Below, piece after piece: positions 26,701-40,400 of a stretch of DNA of 64,000 bases (position 1 is the first letter of the stretch; the number at the start of each line of letters is the position of its first letter). A model generated the notes under the pieces. That model was not told the DNA's origin, did no database searches, and was given only the letters and a program-made list of their open reading frames with translations. The stretch comes from Eledone cirrhosa (lineage: Eukaryota; Mollusca; Cephalopoda; Octopoda; Eledonidae): positions 366,352,550 through 366,416,549 of the forward strand of contig OZ024742.1 in assembly GCA_964016885.1 (NCBI GenBank), given 5' to 3'. The translations under genes were made by a program, and so were the position numbers.

Positions 26701-28099
26701 CGATGTATTAAGTCACCCAGATAGAGCTTGACTGTGGGTCCAGACTGTGAGGGTCAAGTGGGCGATGTATTAAGTCACCCAGATAGAGCTTGACTGTGGG
26801 TCCAGACTGTGAGGGTCAAGTGGGCGATGTATTAAGTCACCCAGAAAGAGCTTGACTGTGGATCCAGACTGTGAGGGTCAAGTGGGCGATTTCTTAAGTC
26901 ACCCAGAAAGATCTTAACTGTGGGTCCAGACTGTGAGGGTCAAGTGGGCGATGTATTAAGTCACCCAGATAGAGCTTTACTGTGGGTCCACACTCTGAGG
27001 GTCAAGTGGGCGATGTATTAAGCAACCCAGATAGAGCTTGACTGTGGGTCCAGACTGTGAGGGTCAAGTGGGCGATGTATTAAGTCACCCAGAAAGAGCT
27101 TGACTGTGGGTCCAGACTGTGAGGGTCAAGTGGGCGATGTATTAAGTCACCCAGAAAGAGCTTGACTGTGGGTCCAGACTGTGAGGTTCAAGTGGGCAAT
27201 GTATTAAGTAACCCAGATAGAGCTTGACTGTTGGTCCAGACTGTGAGGGTCAAGTGGGCGATGTATAAAGTCACCCAGAAAGAGCTTGACTGTGGGTCCA
27301 GACTGTGAGGGTCAAGTGGGCGATGTATTAAGTCACCCAGAAAGAGCTTGACTGTGGGTCTAGACTGTGAGGTTCAAGTGGGCGATGTATTAAGTGACCC
27401 AGAAAGAGCTCGACTGTGGGTCCAGCCTGTGAGGGTAAAGTGGGCGATGTATTAAGTCACCCAGAAAGAGCTTGACTGTGGGTCCAGACTGTGAGGGTCA
27501 AGTGGGCGATGTATTAAATCACCCAGATAGAGCTTGACTCTGGGTCCAGACTGTGAGGGTCAAGTGGGCGATGTATTAAGTGACCCAGAAAGAGCTTGAC
27601 TGTGGGTCCAGACTGTGAGGGTAAAGTGGGCGATGTATTAAGTCACCCAGTTAGAGCTTGACTGTGGGTCCAGACTGTGAGGGTCAAGTGGGCGATGTAT
27701 TAAGTCACCCTGATAGAGCTTGAATGTGGGTCCAGACTGTGAGGGTCAAGTGGGCGATGTATTAAGTCACCCAGAAAGAGCTTGACTGTGGGTCCAGACT
27801 GTGAGGGTAAAGTGGGCGATTTCTTAAGTCACCCAGAAAGATCTTGACTGTGGGTCCAGACTGTGAGGGTCAAGTGGGCGATGTATTAAGTCACCCAGAT
27901 AGAGCTTGACTCTAGGTCCAGACTGTGAGGGTCAAGTGGGCGATGTATTAAGTCACCCAGAAAGAGCTTGACTGTGGGTCCAGACTGTGAGGATCAAGTG
28001 GGCGATGTATTAAGTCACCCAGAAAGAGCTTGACTGTGGGTCCAGACTGTGAGGGTCAAGTGGGCGATGTATTAAGTCACCCAGATAGAGCTTGACTCT

Positions 28100-31000
28100 G
28101 GGTCCAGACTGTGAGGGTCAAGTTGGCGATGTATTAAGTCACCCAGAAAGAGCTTGACTGTGGGTCCAGACTGTGAGGGTCAAGTGGGCGATGTATTAGG
28201 TGACCCAGAAAGAGCTTGACTGTGGGTCCAGACTGTTAGGGTCAAGTGGGCGATGTATTATGTCACCCAGATAGAGCTTGACTGTGGGTCCAGACTGTGA
28301 GGGTAAAGTGGGCGATGTATTAAGTAACCCAGATAGAGCTTGACTGTGGGTCCAGACTGTGAGGGTAAAGTGGGCGATGTATTAGGTGACCCAGAAAGAG
28401 CTTGACTGTGGGTCAGAGACTGTGAGGGTCAAGCGGGCGATGTATTAAGTCACCCAGATAGAGCTTGACTGTGGGTCCAGACTGTGAGGGTAAAGTGGGC
28501 GATGTATTAGGTGACCCAGAAAGAGCTTGACTGTGGGTCCAGACTGTTAGGGTCAAGTGGGCGATGTATTAAGTCACCCAGATAGAGCTTGACTGTGGGT
28601 CCAGACTGTGAGGGTAAAGTGGGCGATGTATTAGGTGACCCAGAAAGAGCTTGACTGTGGGTCCAGACTGTTAGGGTCAAGTGGGCGATGTATTAAGTCA
28701 CCCAGATAGAGCTTGACTGTGGGTCCAGACTGTGAGCGTCAAGTGGGCGATGTATTAAGTAACCCAGATAGAGCTTGACTGTGGGTCCAGACTGTGAGGG
28801 TCAAGTGGGCAATGTATTAAGTCATCCAGAAAGAGCTTGACTGTTGGTCCGGACTGTGAGGGTCAAGTGGGCGATGTATTAAGTGACCCAGAAAGAGCTT
28901 GACTCTGGGTCCAGACTGTGATGGTCAAGTGGGCGATGTATTATGTCACCCAGATAGAGCTTGACTGTGGGTCCAGACTGTGAGGGTCAAGTGGGCGATG
29001 TATTAAGTCACCCAGATAGAGCTTGACTGTGGGTCCAGACTGTGAGGGTCAAGTGGGCGATGTATTAAGTAACCCAGATAGAGCTTGACTGTGGGTCCAG
29101 ACTGTGAGGGTCAAGTGGGCGTGGTATTAAGTCACCCAGATAGAGCTTGACTGTGGGTCCAGACTGTGAGGGTAAAGTGGGCGATGTATTAGGTGACCCA
29201 GAAAGAGCTTGACTGTGGGTCCAGACTGTGAGGGTCAAGTGGGCGATGTATTAAGTGACCCAGAAAGAGCTTGACTGTGGGTCCAGACTGTGAGCGTCAA
29301 GTGGGCGATGTATTAAGTCATCCAGAAAGAGCTTGACTGTGGGTCCGGACTGTGAGGGTCAAGTGGGCGATGTATTAAGTGACCCAGAAAGAGCTTGACT
29401 CTGGGTCCAGACTGTGATGGTCAAGTGGGCGATGTATTAAGTCACCCAGATAGAGCTTGACTGTGGGTCCAGACTGTGAGGGTCAAGTGGGCGATGTATT
29501 AAGTCACCCAGATAGAGCTTGACTGTGGGTCCAGACTGTGAGGGTCAAGTGGGCGATGTATTAAGTCACCCAGAAAGATCTTGACTGTGGGTCCAGACTG
29601 TGAGGGTCAAGTGGGCGATGTATTAAGTCACCCAGAAAGAGCTTGACTGTGGATCCAGACTGTGAGGGTCAAGTGGGCGATTTCTTAAGTCACCCAGAAA
29701 GATCTTAACTGTGGGTCCAGACTGTGAGGGTCAAGTGGGCGATGTATTAAGTCACCCAGATAGAGCTTTACTGTGGGTCCAGACTGTGAGGTTCAAGTGG
29801 GCAATGTATTAAGTAACCCAGATAGAGCTTGACTGTTGGTCCAGACTGTGAGGGTCAAGTGGGCGATGTATAAAGTCACCCAGAAAGAGCTTGACTGTGG
29901 GTCCAGACTGTGAGGGTAAAGTGGGCGATGTATTAAGTCACCCAGTTAGAGCTTGACTGTGGGTCCAGACTGTGAGGGTCAAGTGGGCGATGTATTAAGT
30001 CACCCTGATAGAGCTTGAATGTGGGTCCAGACTGTGAGGGTCAAGTGGGCGATGTATTAAGTCACCCAGAAAGAGCTTGACTGTGGGTCCAGACTGTGAG
30101 GGTAAAGTGGGCGATTTCTTAAGTCACCCAGAAAGATCTTGACTGTGGGTCCAGACTGTGAGGGTCAAGTGGGCGATGTATTAAGTCACCCATATAGAGC
30201 TTGACTCTAGGTCCAGACTGTGAGGGTCAAGTGGGCGATGTATAAAGTCACCCAGAAAGAGCTTGACTGTGGGTCCAGACTGTGAGGGTCAAGTGGGCGA
30301 TGTATTAGGTGACCCAGAAAGAGCTTGACTGTGGGTCCAGACTGTTAGGGTCAAGTGGGCGATGTATTATGTCACCCAGATAGAGCTTGACTGTGGGTCC
30401 AGACTGTGAGGGTAAAGTGGGCGATGTATTAAGTAACCCAGATAGAGCTTGACTGTGGGTCCAGACTGTGAGGTTCAAGTGGGCGATGTATTAAGTGACC
30501 CAGAAAGAGCTCGACTGTGGGTCCAGCCTGTGAGGGTAAAGTGGGCGATGTATTAAGTCACCCAGAAAGAGCTTGACTGTGGGTCCAGACTGTGAGGGTC
30601 AAGTGGGCGATGTATTAAGTCACCCAGATAGAGCTTGACTGTGGGTCCAGACTGTGAGGGTCAAGTGGGCGATGTATTAAGTCACCCAGAAAGAGCTTGA
30701 CTGTGGGTCCAGACTGTGAAGGTCAAGTGGGCGATGTATTAAGTAACCCAGATAGAGCTTGACTGTTGGTCCAGACTGTGAGGGTCAAGTGGGCGATGTA
30801 TTAAGTCACCCAGAAAGAGCTTGACTGTGGGTCCAGACTGTGAAGGTCAAGTGGGCGATGTATTAAGTCACCCAGAAAGAGCTTGACTGTGGGTCCAGAC
30901 TGTGAAGGTCAAGTGGGCGATGTATTAAGTAACCCAGATAGAGCTTGACTGTTGGTCCAGACTGTGAGGGTCAAGTGGGCGATGTATTAAGTCACCCAGA

Positions 31001-34000
31001 AAGAGCTTGACTGTGGGTCCAGACTGTGAAGGTCAAGTGGGCGATGTATTAAGTCACCCAGAAAGAGCTTGACTGTGGGTCCAGACTGTGAGGGTAAAGT
31101 GGGCGATTCTTAAGTCACCCAGAAAGATCTTGACTGTGGGTCCAGACTGTGAGGGTCAAGTGGGCGATGTATTAAGTCACCCAGATAGAGCTTGACTCTA
31201 GGTCCAGACTGTGAGGGTCAAGTGGGCGATGTATTAAGTCACCCAGAAAGAGCTTGACTGTGGGTCCAGACTGTGAGGATCAAGTGGGCGATGTATTAAG
31301 TCACCCAGAAAGAGCTTGACTGTGGGTTCAGACTGTGAGGGTCAAGTGGGCGATGTATTAAGTCACCCTGATAGAGCTTGAATGTGGGTCCAGACTGTGA
31401 GGGTCAAGTGGGCGATGTATTAAGTCACCCAGAAAGAGCTTGACTGTGGGTCCAGACTGTGAGGGTAAAGTGGGCGATTTCTTAAGTCACCCAGAAAGAT
31501 CTTGACTGTGGGTCCAGACTGTGAGGGTCAAGTGGGCGATGTATTAAGTCACCCAGATAGAGCTTGACTCTAGGTCCAGACTGTGAGGGTCAAGTGGGCG
31601 ATGTATTAAGTCACCCAGAAAGAGCTTGACTGTGGGTCCAGACTGTGAGGATCAAGTGGGCGATGTATTAAGTCACCCAGAAAGAGCTTGACTGTGGGTC
31701 CAGACTGTGAGGGTCAAGTGGGCGATGTATTAAGTCACCCAGATAGAGCTTGACTCTGGGTCCAGACTGTGAGGGTCAAGTTGGCGATGTATTAAGTCAC
31801 CCAGAAAGAGCTTGACTGTGGGTCCAGACTGTGAGGGTCAAGTGGGCGATGTATTAGGTGACCCAGAAAGAGCTTGACTGTGGGTCCAGACTGTTAGGGT
31901 CAAGTGGGCGATGTATTATGTCACCCAGATAGAGCTTGACTGTGGGTCCAGACTGTGAGGGTAAAGTGGGCGATGTATTAAGTAACCCAGATAGAGCTTG
32001 ACTGTGGGTCCAGACTGTGAGGGTAAAGTGGGCGATGTATTAGGTGACCCAGAAAGAGCTTGACTGTGGGTCAGAGACTGTGAGGGTCAAGCGGGCGATG
32101 TATTAAGTCACCCAGATAGAGCTTGACTGTGGGTCCAGACTGTGAGGGTAAAGTGGGCGATGTATTAGGTGACCCAGAAAGAGCTTGACTGTGGGTCCAG
32201 ACTGTTAGGGTCAAGTGGGCGATGTATTAAGTCACCCAGATAGAGCTTGACTGTGGGTCCAGACTGTGAGGGTAAAGTGGGCGATGTATTAGGTGACCCA
32301 GAAAGAGCTTGACTGTGGGTCCAGACTGTTAGGGTCAAGTGGGCGATGTATTAAGTCACCCAGATAGAGCTTGACTGTGGGTCCAGACTGTGAGCGTCAA
32401 GTGGGCGATGTATTAAGTAACCCAGATAGAGCTTGACTGTGGGTCCAGACTGTGAGGGTCAAGTGGGCAATGTATTAAGTCATCCAGAAAGAGCTTGACT
32501 GTTGGTCCGGACTGTGAGGGTCAAGTGGGCGATGTATTAAGTGACCCAGAAAGAGCTTGACTCTGGGTCCAGACTGTGATGGTCAAGTGGGCGATGTATT
32601 ATGTCACCCAGATAGAGCTTGACTGTGGGTCCAGACTGTGAGGGTCAAGTGGGCGATGTATTAAGTCACCCAGATAGAGCTTGACTGTGGGTCCAGACTG
32701 TGAGGGTCAAGTGGGCGATGTATTAAGTAACCCAGATAGAGCTTGACTGTGGGTCCAGACTGTGAGGGTCAAGTGGGCGATGTATTAAGTCACCCTGATA
32801 GAGCTTGAATGTGGGTCCAGACTGTGAGGGTCAAGTGGGCGATGTATTAAGTCACCCAGAAAGAGCTTGACTGTGGGTCCAGACTGTGAGGGTAAAGTGG
32901 GCGATTTCTTAAGTCACCCAGAAAGATCTTGACTGTGGGTCCAGACTGTGAGGGTCAAGTGGGCGATGTATTAAGTCACCCAGATAGAGCTTGACTCTAG
33001 GTCCAGACTGTGAGGGTCAAGTGGGCGATGTATTAAGTCACCCAGAAAGAGCTTGACTGTGGGTCCAGACTGTGAGGATCAAGTGGGCGATGTATTAAGT
33101 CACCCAGAAAGAGCTTGACTGTGGGTCCAGACTGTGAGGGTCAAGTGGGCGATGTATTAAGTCACCCAGATAGAGCTTGACTCTGGGTCCAGACTGTGAG
33201 GGTCAAGTTGGCGATGTATTAAGTCACCCAGAAAGAGCTTGACTGTGGGTCCAGACTGTGAGGGTCAAGTGGGCGATGTATTAGGTGACCCAGAAAGAGC
33301 TTGACTGTGGGTCCAGACTGTTAGGGTCAAGTGGGCGATGTATTATGTCACCCAGATAGAGCTTGACTGTGGGTCCAGACTGTGAGGGTAAAGTGGGCGA
33401 TGTATTAAGTAACCCAGATAGAGCTTGACTGTGGGTCCAGACTGTGAGGGTAAAGTGGGCGATGTATTAGGTGACCCAGAAAGAGCTTGACTGTGGGTCA
33501 GAGACTGTGAGGGTCAAGCGGGCGATGTATTAAGTCACCCAGATAGAGCTTGACTGTGGGTCCAGACTGTGAGGGTAAAGTGGGCGATGTATTAGGTGAC
33601 CCAGAAAGAGCTTGACTGTGGGTCCAGACTGTTAGGGTCAAGTGGGCGATGTATTAAGTCACCCAGATAGAGCTTGACTGTGGGTCCAGACTGTGAGGGT
33701 AAAGTGGGCGATGTATTAGGTGACCCAGAAAGAGCTTGACTGTGGGTCCAGACTGTTAGGGTCAAGTGGGCGATGTATTAAGTCACCCAGATAGAGCTTG
33801 ACTGTGGGTCCAGACTGTGAGCGTCAAGTGGGCGATGTATTAAGTAACCCAGATAGAGCTTGACTGTGGGTCCAGACTGTGAGGGTCAAGTGGGCAATGT
33901 ATTAAGTCATCCAGAAAGAGCTTGACTGTTGGTCCGGACTGTGAGGGTCAAGTGGGCGATGTATTAAGTGACCCAGAAAGAGCTTGACTCTGGGTCCAGA

Positions 34001-37000
34001 CTGTGATGGTCAAGTGGGCGATGTATTATGTCACCCAGATAGAGCTTGACTGTGGGTCCAGACTGTGAGGGTCAAGTGGGCGATGTATTAAGTCACCCAG
34101 ATAGAGCTTGACTGTGGGTCCAGACTGTGAGGGTCAAGTGGGCGATGTATTAAGTAACCCAGATAGAGCTTGACTGTGGGTCCAGACTGTGAGGGTCAAG
34201 TGGGCGTGGTATTAAGTCACCCAGATAGAGCGTGACTGTGGGTCCAGACTGTGAGGGTAAAGTGGGCGATGTATTAGGTGACCCAGAAAGAGCTTGACTG
34301 TGGGTCCAGACTGTGAGGGTCAAGTGGGCGATGTATTAAGTGACCCAGAAAGAGCTTGACTGTGGGTCCAGACTGTGAGCGTCAAGTGGGCGATGTATTA
34401 AGTCATCCAGAAAGAGCTTGACTGTGGGTCCGGACTGTGAGGGTCAAGTGGGCGATGTATTAAGTGACCCAGAAAGAGCTTGACTCTGGGTCCAGACTGT
34501 GATGGTCAAGTGGGCGATGTATTAAGTCACCCAGATAGAGCTTGACTGTGGGTCCAGACTGTGAGGGTCAAGTGGGCGATGTATTAAGTCACCCAGATAG
34601 AGCTTGACTGTGGGTCCAGACTGTGAGGGTCAAGTGGGCGATGTATTAAGTCACCCAGAAAGATCTTGACTGTGGGTCCAGACTGTGAGGGTCAAGTGGG
34701 CGATGTATTAAGTCACCCAGAAAGAGCTTGACTGTGGATCCAGACTGTGAGGGTCAAGTGGGCGATTTCTTAAGTCACCCAGAAAGATCTTAACTGTGGG
34801 TCCAGACTGTGAGGGTCAAGTGGGCGATGTATTAAGTCACCCAGATAGAGCTTTACTGTGGGTCCAGACTGTGAGGTTCAAGTGGGCAATGTATTAAGTA
34901 ACCCAGATAGAGCTTGACTGTTGGTCCAGACTGTGAGGGTCAAGTGGGCGATGTATAAAGTCACCCAGAAAGAGCTTGACTGTGGGTCCAGACTGTGAGG
35001 GTCAAGTGGGCGATGTATTAAGTCACCCAGAAAGAGCTTGACTGTGGGTCCAGACTGTGAGGGTAAAGTGGGCGATGTATTAAGTCACCCAGTTAGAGCT
35101 TGACTGTGGGTCCAGACTGTGAGGGTCAAGTGGGCGATGTATTAAGTCACCCTGATAGAGCTTGAATGTGGGTCCAGACTGTGAGGGTCAAGTGGGCGAT
35201 GTATTAAGTCACCCAGAAAGAGCTTGACTGTGGGTCCAGACTGTGAGGGTAAAGTGGGCGATTTCTTAAGTCACCCAGAAAGATCTTGACTGTGGGTCCA
35301 GACTGTGAGGGTCAAGTGGGCGATGTATTAAGTCACCCATATAGAGCTTGACTCTAGGTCCAGACTGTGAGGGTCAAGTGGGCGATGTATAAAGTCACCC
35401 AGAAAGAGCTTGACTGTGGGTCCAGACTGTGAGGGTCAAGTGGGCGATGTATTAGGTGACCCAGAAAGAGCTTGACTGTGGGTCCAGACTGTTAGGGTCA
35501 AGTGGGCGATGTATTATGTCACCCAGATAGAGCTTGACTGTGGGTCCAGACTGTGAGGGTAAAGTGGGCGATGTATTAAGTAACCCAGATAGAGCTTGAC
35601 TGTGGGTCCAGACTGTGAGGTTCAAGTGGGCGATGTATTAAGTGACCCAGAAAGAGCTCGACTGTGGGTCCAGCCTGTGAGGGTAAAGTGGGCGATGTAT
35701 TAAGTCACCCAGAAAGAGCTTGACTGTGGGTCCAGACTGTGAGGGTCAAGTGGGCGATGTATTAAGTCACCCAGATAGAGCTTGACTGTGGGTCCAGACT
35801 GTGAGGGTCAAGTGGGCGATGTATTAAGTCACCCAGAAAGAGCTTGACTGTGGGTCCAGACTGTGAAGGTCAAGTGGGCGATGTATTAAGTAACCCAGAT
35901 AGAGCTTGACTGTTGGTCCAGACTGTGAGGGTCAAGTGGGCGATGTATTAAGTCACCCAGAAAGAGCTTGACTGTGGGTCCAGACTGTGAAGGTCAAGTG
36001 GGCGATGTATTAAGTCACCCAGAAAGAGCTTGACTGTGGGTCCAGACTGTGAAGGTCAAGTGGGCGATGTATTAAGTAACCCAGATAGAGCTTGACTGTT
36101 GGTCCAGACTGTGAGGGTCAAGTGGGCGATGTATTAAGTCACCCAGAAAGAGCTTGACTGTGGGTCCAGACTGTGAAGGTCAAGTGGGCGATGTATTAAG
36201 TCACCCAGAAAGAGCTTGACTGTGGGTCCAGACTGTGAGGGTAAAGTGGGCGATTCTTAAGTCACCCAGAAAGATCTTGACTGTGGGTCCAGACTGTGAG
36301 GGTCAAGTGGGCGATGTATTAAGTCACCCAGATAGAGCTTGACTCTAGGTCCAGACTGTGAGGGTCAAGTGGGCGATGTATTAAGTCACCCAGAAAGAGC
36401 TTGACTGTGGGTCCAGACTGTGAGGATCAAGTGGGCGATGTATTAAGTCACCCAGAAAGAGCTTGACTGTGGGTTCAGACTGTGAGGGTCAAGTGGGCGA
36501 TGTATTAAGTCACCCTGATAGAGCTTGAATGTGGGTCCAGACTGTGAGGGTCAAGTGGGCGATGTATTAAGTCACCCAGAAAGAGCTTGACTGTGGGTCC
36601 AGACTGTGAGGGTAAAGTGGGCGATTTCTTAAGTCACCCAGAAAGATCTTGACTGTGGGTCCAGACTGTGAGGGTCAAGTGGGCGATGTATTAAGTCACC
36701 CAGATAGAGCTTGACTCTAGGTCCAGACTGTGAGGGTCAAGTGGGCGATGTATTAAGTCACCCAGAAAGAGCTTGACTGTGGGTCCAGACTGTGAGGATC
36801 AAGTGGGCGATGTATTAAGTCACCCAGAAAGAGCTTGACTGTGGGTCCAGACTGTGAGGGTCAAGTGGGCGATGTATTAAGTCACCCAGATAGAGCTTGA
36901 CTCTGGGTCCAGACTGTGAGGGTCAAGTTGGCGATGTATTAAGTCACCCAGAAAGAGCTTGACTGTGGGTCCAGACTGTGAGGGTCAAGTGGGCGATGTA

Positions 37001-40000
37001 TTAGGTGACCCAGAAAGAGCTTGACTGTGGGTCCAGACTGTTAGGGTCAAGTGGGCGATGTATTATGTCACCCAGATAGAGCTTGACTGTGGGTCCAGAC
37101 TGTGAGGGTAAAGTGGGCGATGTATTAAGTAACCCAGATAGAGCTTGACTGTGGGTCCAGACTGTGAGGGTAAAGTGGGCGATGTATTAGGTGACCCAGA
37201 AAGAGCTTGACTGTGGGTCAGAGACTGTGAGGGTCAAGCGGGCGATGTATTAAGTCACCCAGATAGAGCTTGACTGTGGGTCCAGACTGTGAGGGTAAAG
37301 TGGGCGATGTATTAGGTGACCCAGAAAGAGCTTGACTGTGGGTCCAGACTGTTAGGGTCAAGTGGGCGATGTATTAAGTCACCCAGATAGAGCTTGACTG
37401 TGGGTCCAGACTGTGAGGGTAAAGTGGGCGATGTATTAGGTGACCCAGAAAGAGCTTGACTGTGGGTCCAGACTGTTAGGGTCAAGTGGGCGATGTATTA
37501 AGTCACCCAGATAGAGCTTGACTGTGGGTCCAGACTGTGAGCGTCAAGTGGGCGATGTATTAAGTAACCCAGATAGAGCTTGACTGTGGGTCCAGACTGT
37601 GAGGGTCAAGTGGGCAATGTATTAAGTCATCCAGAAAGAGCTTGACTGTTGGTCCGGACTGTGAGGGTCAAGTGGGCGATGTATTAAGTGACCCAGAAAG
37701 AGCTTGACTCTGGGTCCAGACTGTGATGGTCAAGTGGGCGATGTATTATGTCACCCAGATAGAGCTTGACTGTGGGTCCAGACTGTGAGGGTCAAGTGGG
37801 CGATGTATTAAGTCACCCAGATAGAGCTTGACTGTGGGTCCAGACTGTGAGGGTCAAGTGGGCGATGTATTAAGTAACCCAGATAGAGCTTGACTGTGGG
37901 TCCAGACTGTGAGGGTCAAGTGGGCGATGTATTAAGTCACCCAGATAGAGCTTGACTGTGGGTCCAGACTGTGAGGGTCAAGTGGGCGATGTATTAGGTG
38001 ACCCAGAAAGAGCTTGACTGTGGGTCCAGACTGTGAGGGTCAAGTGGGCGATGTATTAAGTGACCCAGAAAGAGCTTGACTGTGGGTCCAGACTGTGAGC
38101 GTCAAGTGGGCGATGTATTAAGTCATCCAGAAAGAGCTTGACTGTGGGTCCGGACTGTGAGGGTCAAGTGGGCGATGTATTAAGTGACCCAGAAAGAGCT
38201 TGACTCTGGGTCCAGACTGTGATGGTCAAGTGGGCGATGTATTAAGTCACCCAGATAGAGCTTGACTGTGGGTCCAGACTGTGAGGGTCAAGTGGGCGAT
38301 GTATTAAGTCACCCAGATAGAGCTTGACTGTGGGTCCAGACTGTGAGGGTCAAGTGGGCGATGTATTAAGTCACCCAGAAAGATCTTGACTGTGGGTCCA
38401 GACTGTGAGGGTCAAGTGGGCGATGTATTAAGTCACCCAGAAAGAGCTTGACTGTGGATCCAGACTGTGAGGGTCAAGTGGGCGATTTCTTAAGTCACCC
38501 AGAAAGATCTTAACTGTGGGTCCAGACTGTGAGGGTCAAGTGGGCGATGTATTAAGTCACCCAGATAGAGCTTTACTGTGGGTCCAGACTCTGAGGGTCA
38601 AGTGGGCGATGTATTAAGTAACCCAGATAGAGCTTGACTGTGGGTCCAGACTGTGAGGGTTAAGTGGGCGATGTATTAAGTCACCCAGAAAGAGCTTGAC
38701 TGTGGGTCCAGACTGTGAGGGTCAAGTGGGCGATGTATTAAGTCACCCAGAAAGAGCTTGACTGTGGGTCGAGACTGTGAGGTTCAAGTGGGCAATGTAT
38801 TAAGTAACCCAGATAGAGCTTGACTGTTGGTCCAGACTGTGAGGGTCAAGTGGGCGATGTATAAAGTCACCCAGAAAGAGCTTGACTGTGGGTCCAGACT
38901 GTGAGGGTCAAGTGGGCGATGTATTAAGTCACCCAGAAAGAGCTTGACTGTGGGTCCAGACTGTGAGGGTAAAGTGGGCGATGTATTAAGTCACCCAGTT
39001 AGAGCTTGACTGTGGGTCCAGACTGTGAGGGTCAAGTGGGCGATGTATTAAGTCACCCTGATAGAGCTTGAATGTGGGTCCAGACTGTGAGGGTCAAGTG
39101 GGCGATGTATTAAGTCACCCAGAAAGAGCTTGACTGTGGGTCCAGACTGTGAGGGTAAAGTGGGCGATTTCTTAAGTCACCCAGAAAGATCTTGACTGTG
39201 GGTCCAGACTGTGAGGGTCAAGTGGGCGATGTATTAAGTCACCCATATAGAGCTTGACTCTAGGTCCAGACTGTGAGGGTCAAGTGGGCGATGTATTAAG
39301 TCACCCAGAAAGAGCTTGACTGTGGGTCCAGACTGTGAGGGTGAAGTGGGCGATGTATAAAGTCACCCAGAAAGAGCTTGACTGTGGGTCCAGACTGTGA
39401 GGGTCAAGTGGGCGATGTATTAAGTCACCCAGAAAGAGCTTGACTGTGGGTCTAGACTGTGAGGTTCAAGTGGGCGATGTATTAAGTGACCCAGAAAGAG
39501 CTCGACTGTGGGTCCAGCCTGTGAGGGTAAAGTGGGCGATGTATTAAGTCACCCAGAAAGAGCTTGACTGTGGGTCCAGACTGTGAGGGTCAAGTGGGCG
39601 ATGTATTAAGTCACCCAGATAGAGCTTGACTGTGGGTCCAGACTGTGAGGGTCAAGTGGGCGATGTATTAAGTCACCCAGAAAGAGCTTGACTGTGGGTC
39701 CAGACTGTGAAGGTCAAGTGGGCGATGTATTAAGTAACCCAGATAGAGCTTGACTGTTGGTCCAGACTGTGAGGGTCAAGTGGGCGATGTATTAAGTCAC
39801 CCAGAAAGAGCTTGACTGTGGGTCCAGACTGTGAAGGTCAAGTGGGCGATGTATTAAGTCACCCAGAAAGAGCTTGACTGTGGGTCCAGACTGTGAAGGT
39901 CAAGTGGGCGATGTATTAAGTAACCCAGATAGAGCTTGACTGTTGGTCCAGACTGTGAGGGTCAAGTGGGCGATGTATTAAGTCACCCAGAAAGAGCTTG

Positions 40001-40400
40001 ACTGTGGGTCCAGACTGTGAAGGTCAAGTGGGCGATGTATTAAGTCACCCAGAAAGAGCTTGACTGTGGGTCCAGACTGTGAGGGTAAAGTGGGCGATTC
40101 TTAAGTCACCCAGAAAGATCTTGACTGTGGGTCCAGACTGTGAGGGTCAAGTGGGCGATGTATTAAGTCACCCAGATAGAGCTTGACTCTAGGTCCAGAC
40201 TGTGAGGGTCAAGTGGGCGATGTATTAAGTCACCCAGAAAGAGCTTGACTGTGGGTCCAGACTGTGAGGATCAAGTGGGCGATGTATTAAGTCACCCAGA
40301 AAGAGCTTGACTGTGGGTTCAGACTGTGAGGGTCAAGTGGGCGATGTATTAAGTCACCCAGATAGAACTTGACTGTGGGTCCAGACTGTGAGGGTCAAGT
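28100..40400 (+). repeat. Zone of overlapping 3.7 to 5.1 kb satellite duplications
   Basis: Rare markers show that multi-kilobase tracts of monomers were copied repeatedly here. GTGGTATTAA, in a monomer reading GGGCGTGGTATT, occurs at 29,121 and 34,206 (offset 5,085). The 61-bp monomer with GCGATTCTTAAG occurs at 31,103, 36,250 and 40,094 (offsets 5,147 and 3,844). A cluster of TGTGAAGGTCAAG monomers interleaved with GTTGGTCC monomers precedes each of those three 61-bp monomers. The offsets are whole multiples of 62, give or take one base from 63- or 61-bp monomers. There is therefore no single fixed higher-order period but a nested duplication history. Confidence 0.75.
31364..34217 (+). repeat. 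Tandem pair of 1,427-bp satellite blocks (23 monomers each)
   Basis: About 31,364 to 32,790 and about 32,791 to 34,217 are adjacent copies. The landmarks lie 1,427 bp apart: CACCCTGAT (31,364 and 32,791), AGTTGGCGAT (31,779 and 33,206) and TCAGAGAC (32,071 and 33,498). The same AGTTGGCGAT landmark also occurs at 28,121 and 36,926, offsets of 3,658 (59 monomers) and 3,720 (60 monomers) from its neighbours, so this block belongs to a larger duplicated neighbourhood. Read by eye; exact breakpoints not computed. Confidence 0.8.
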
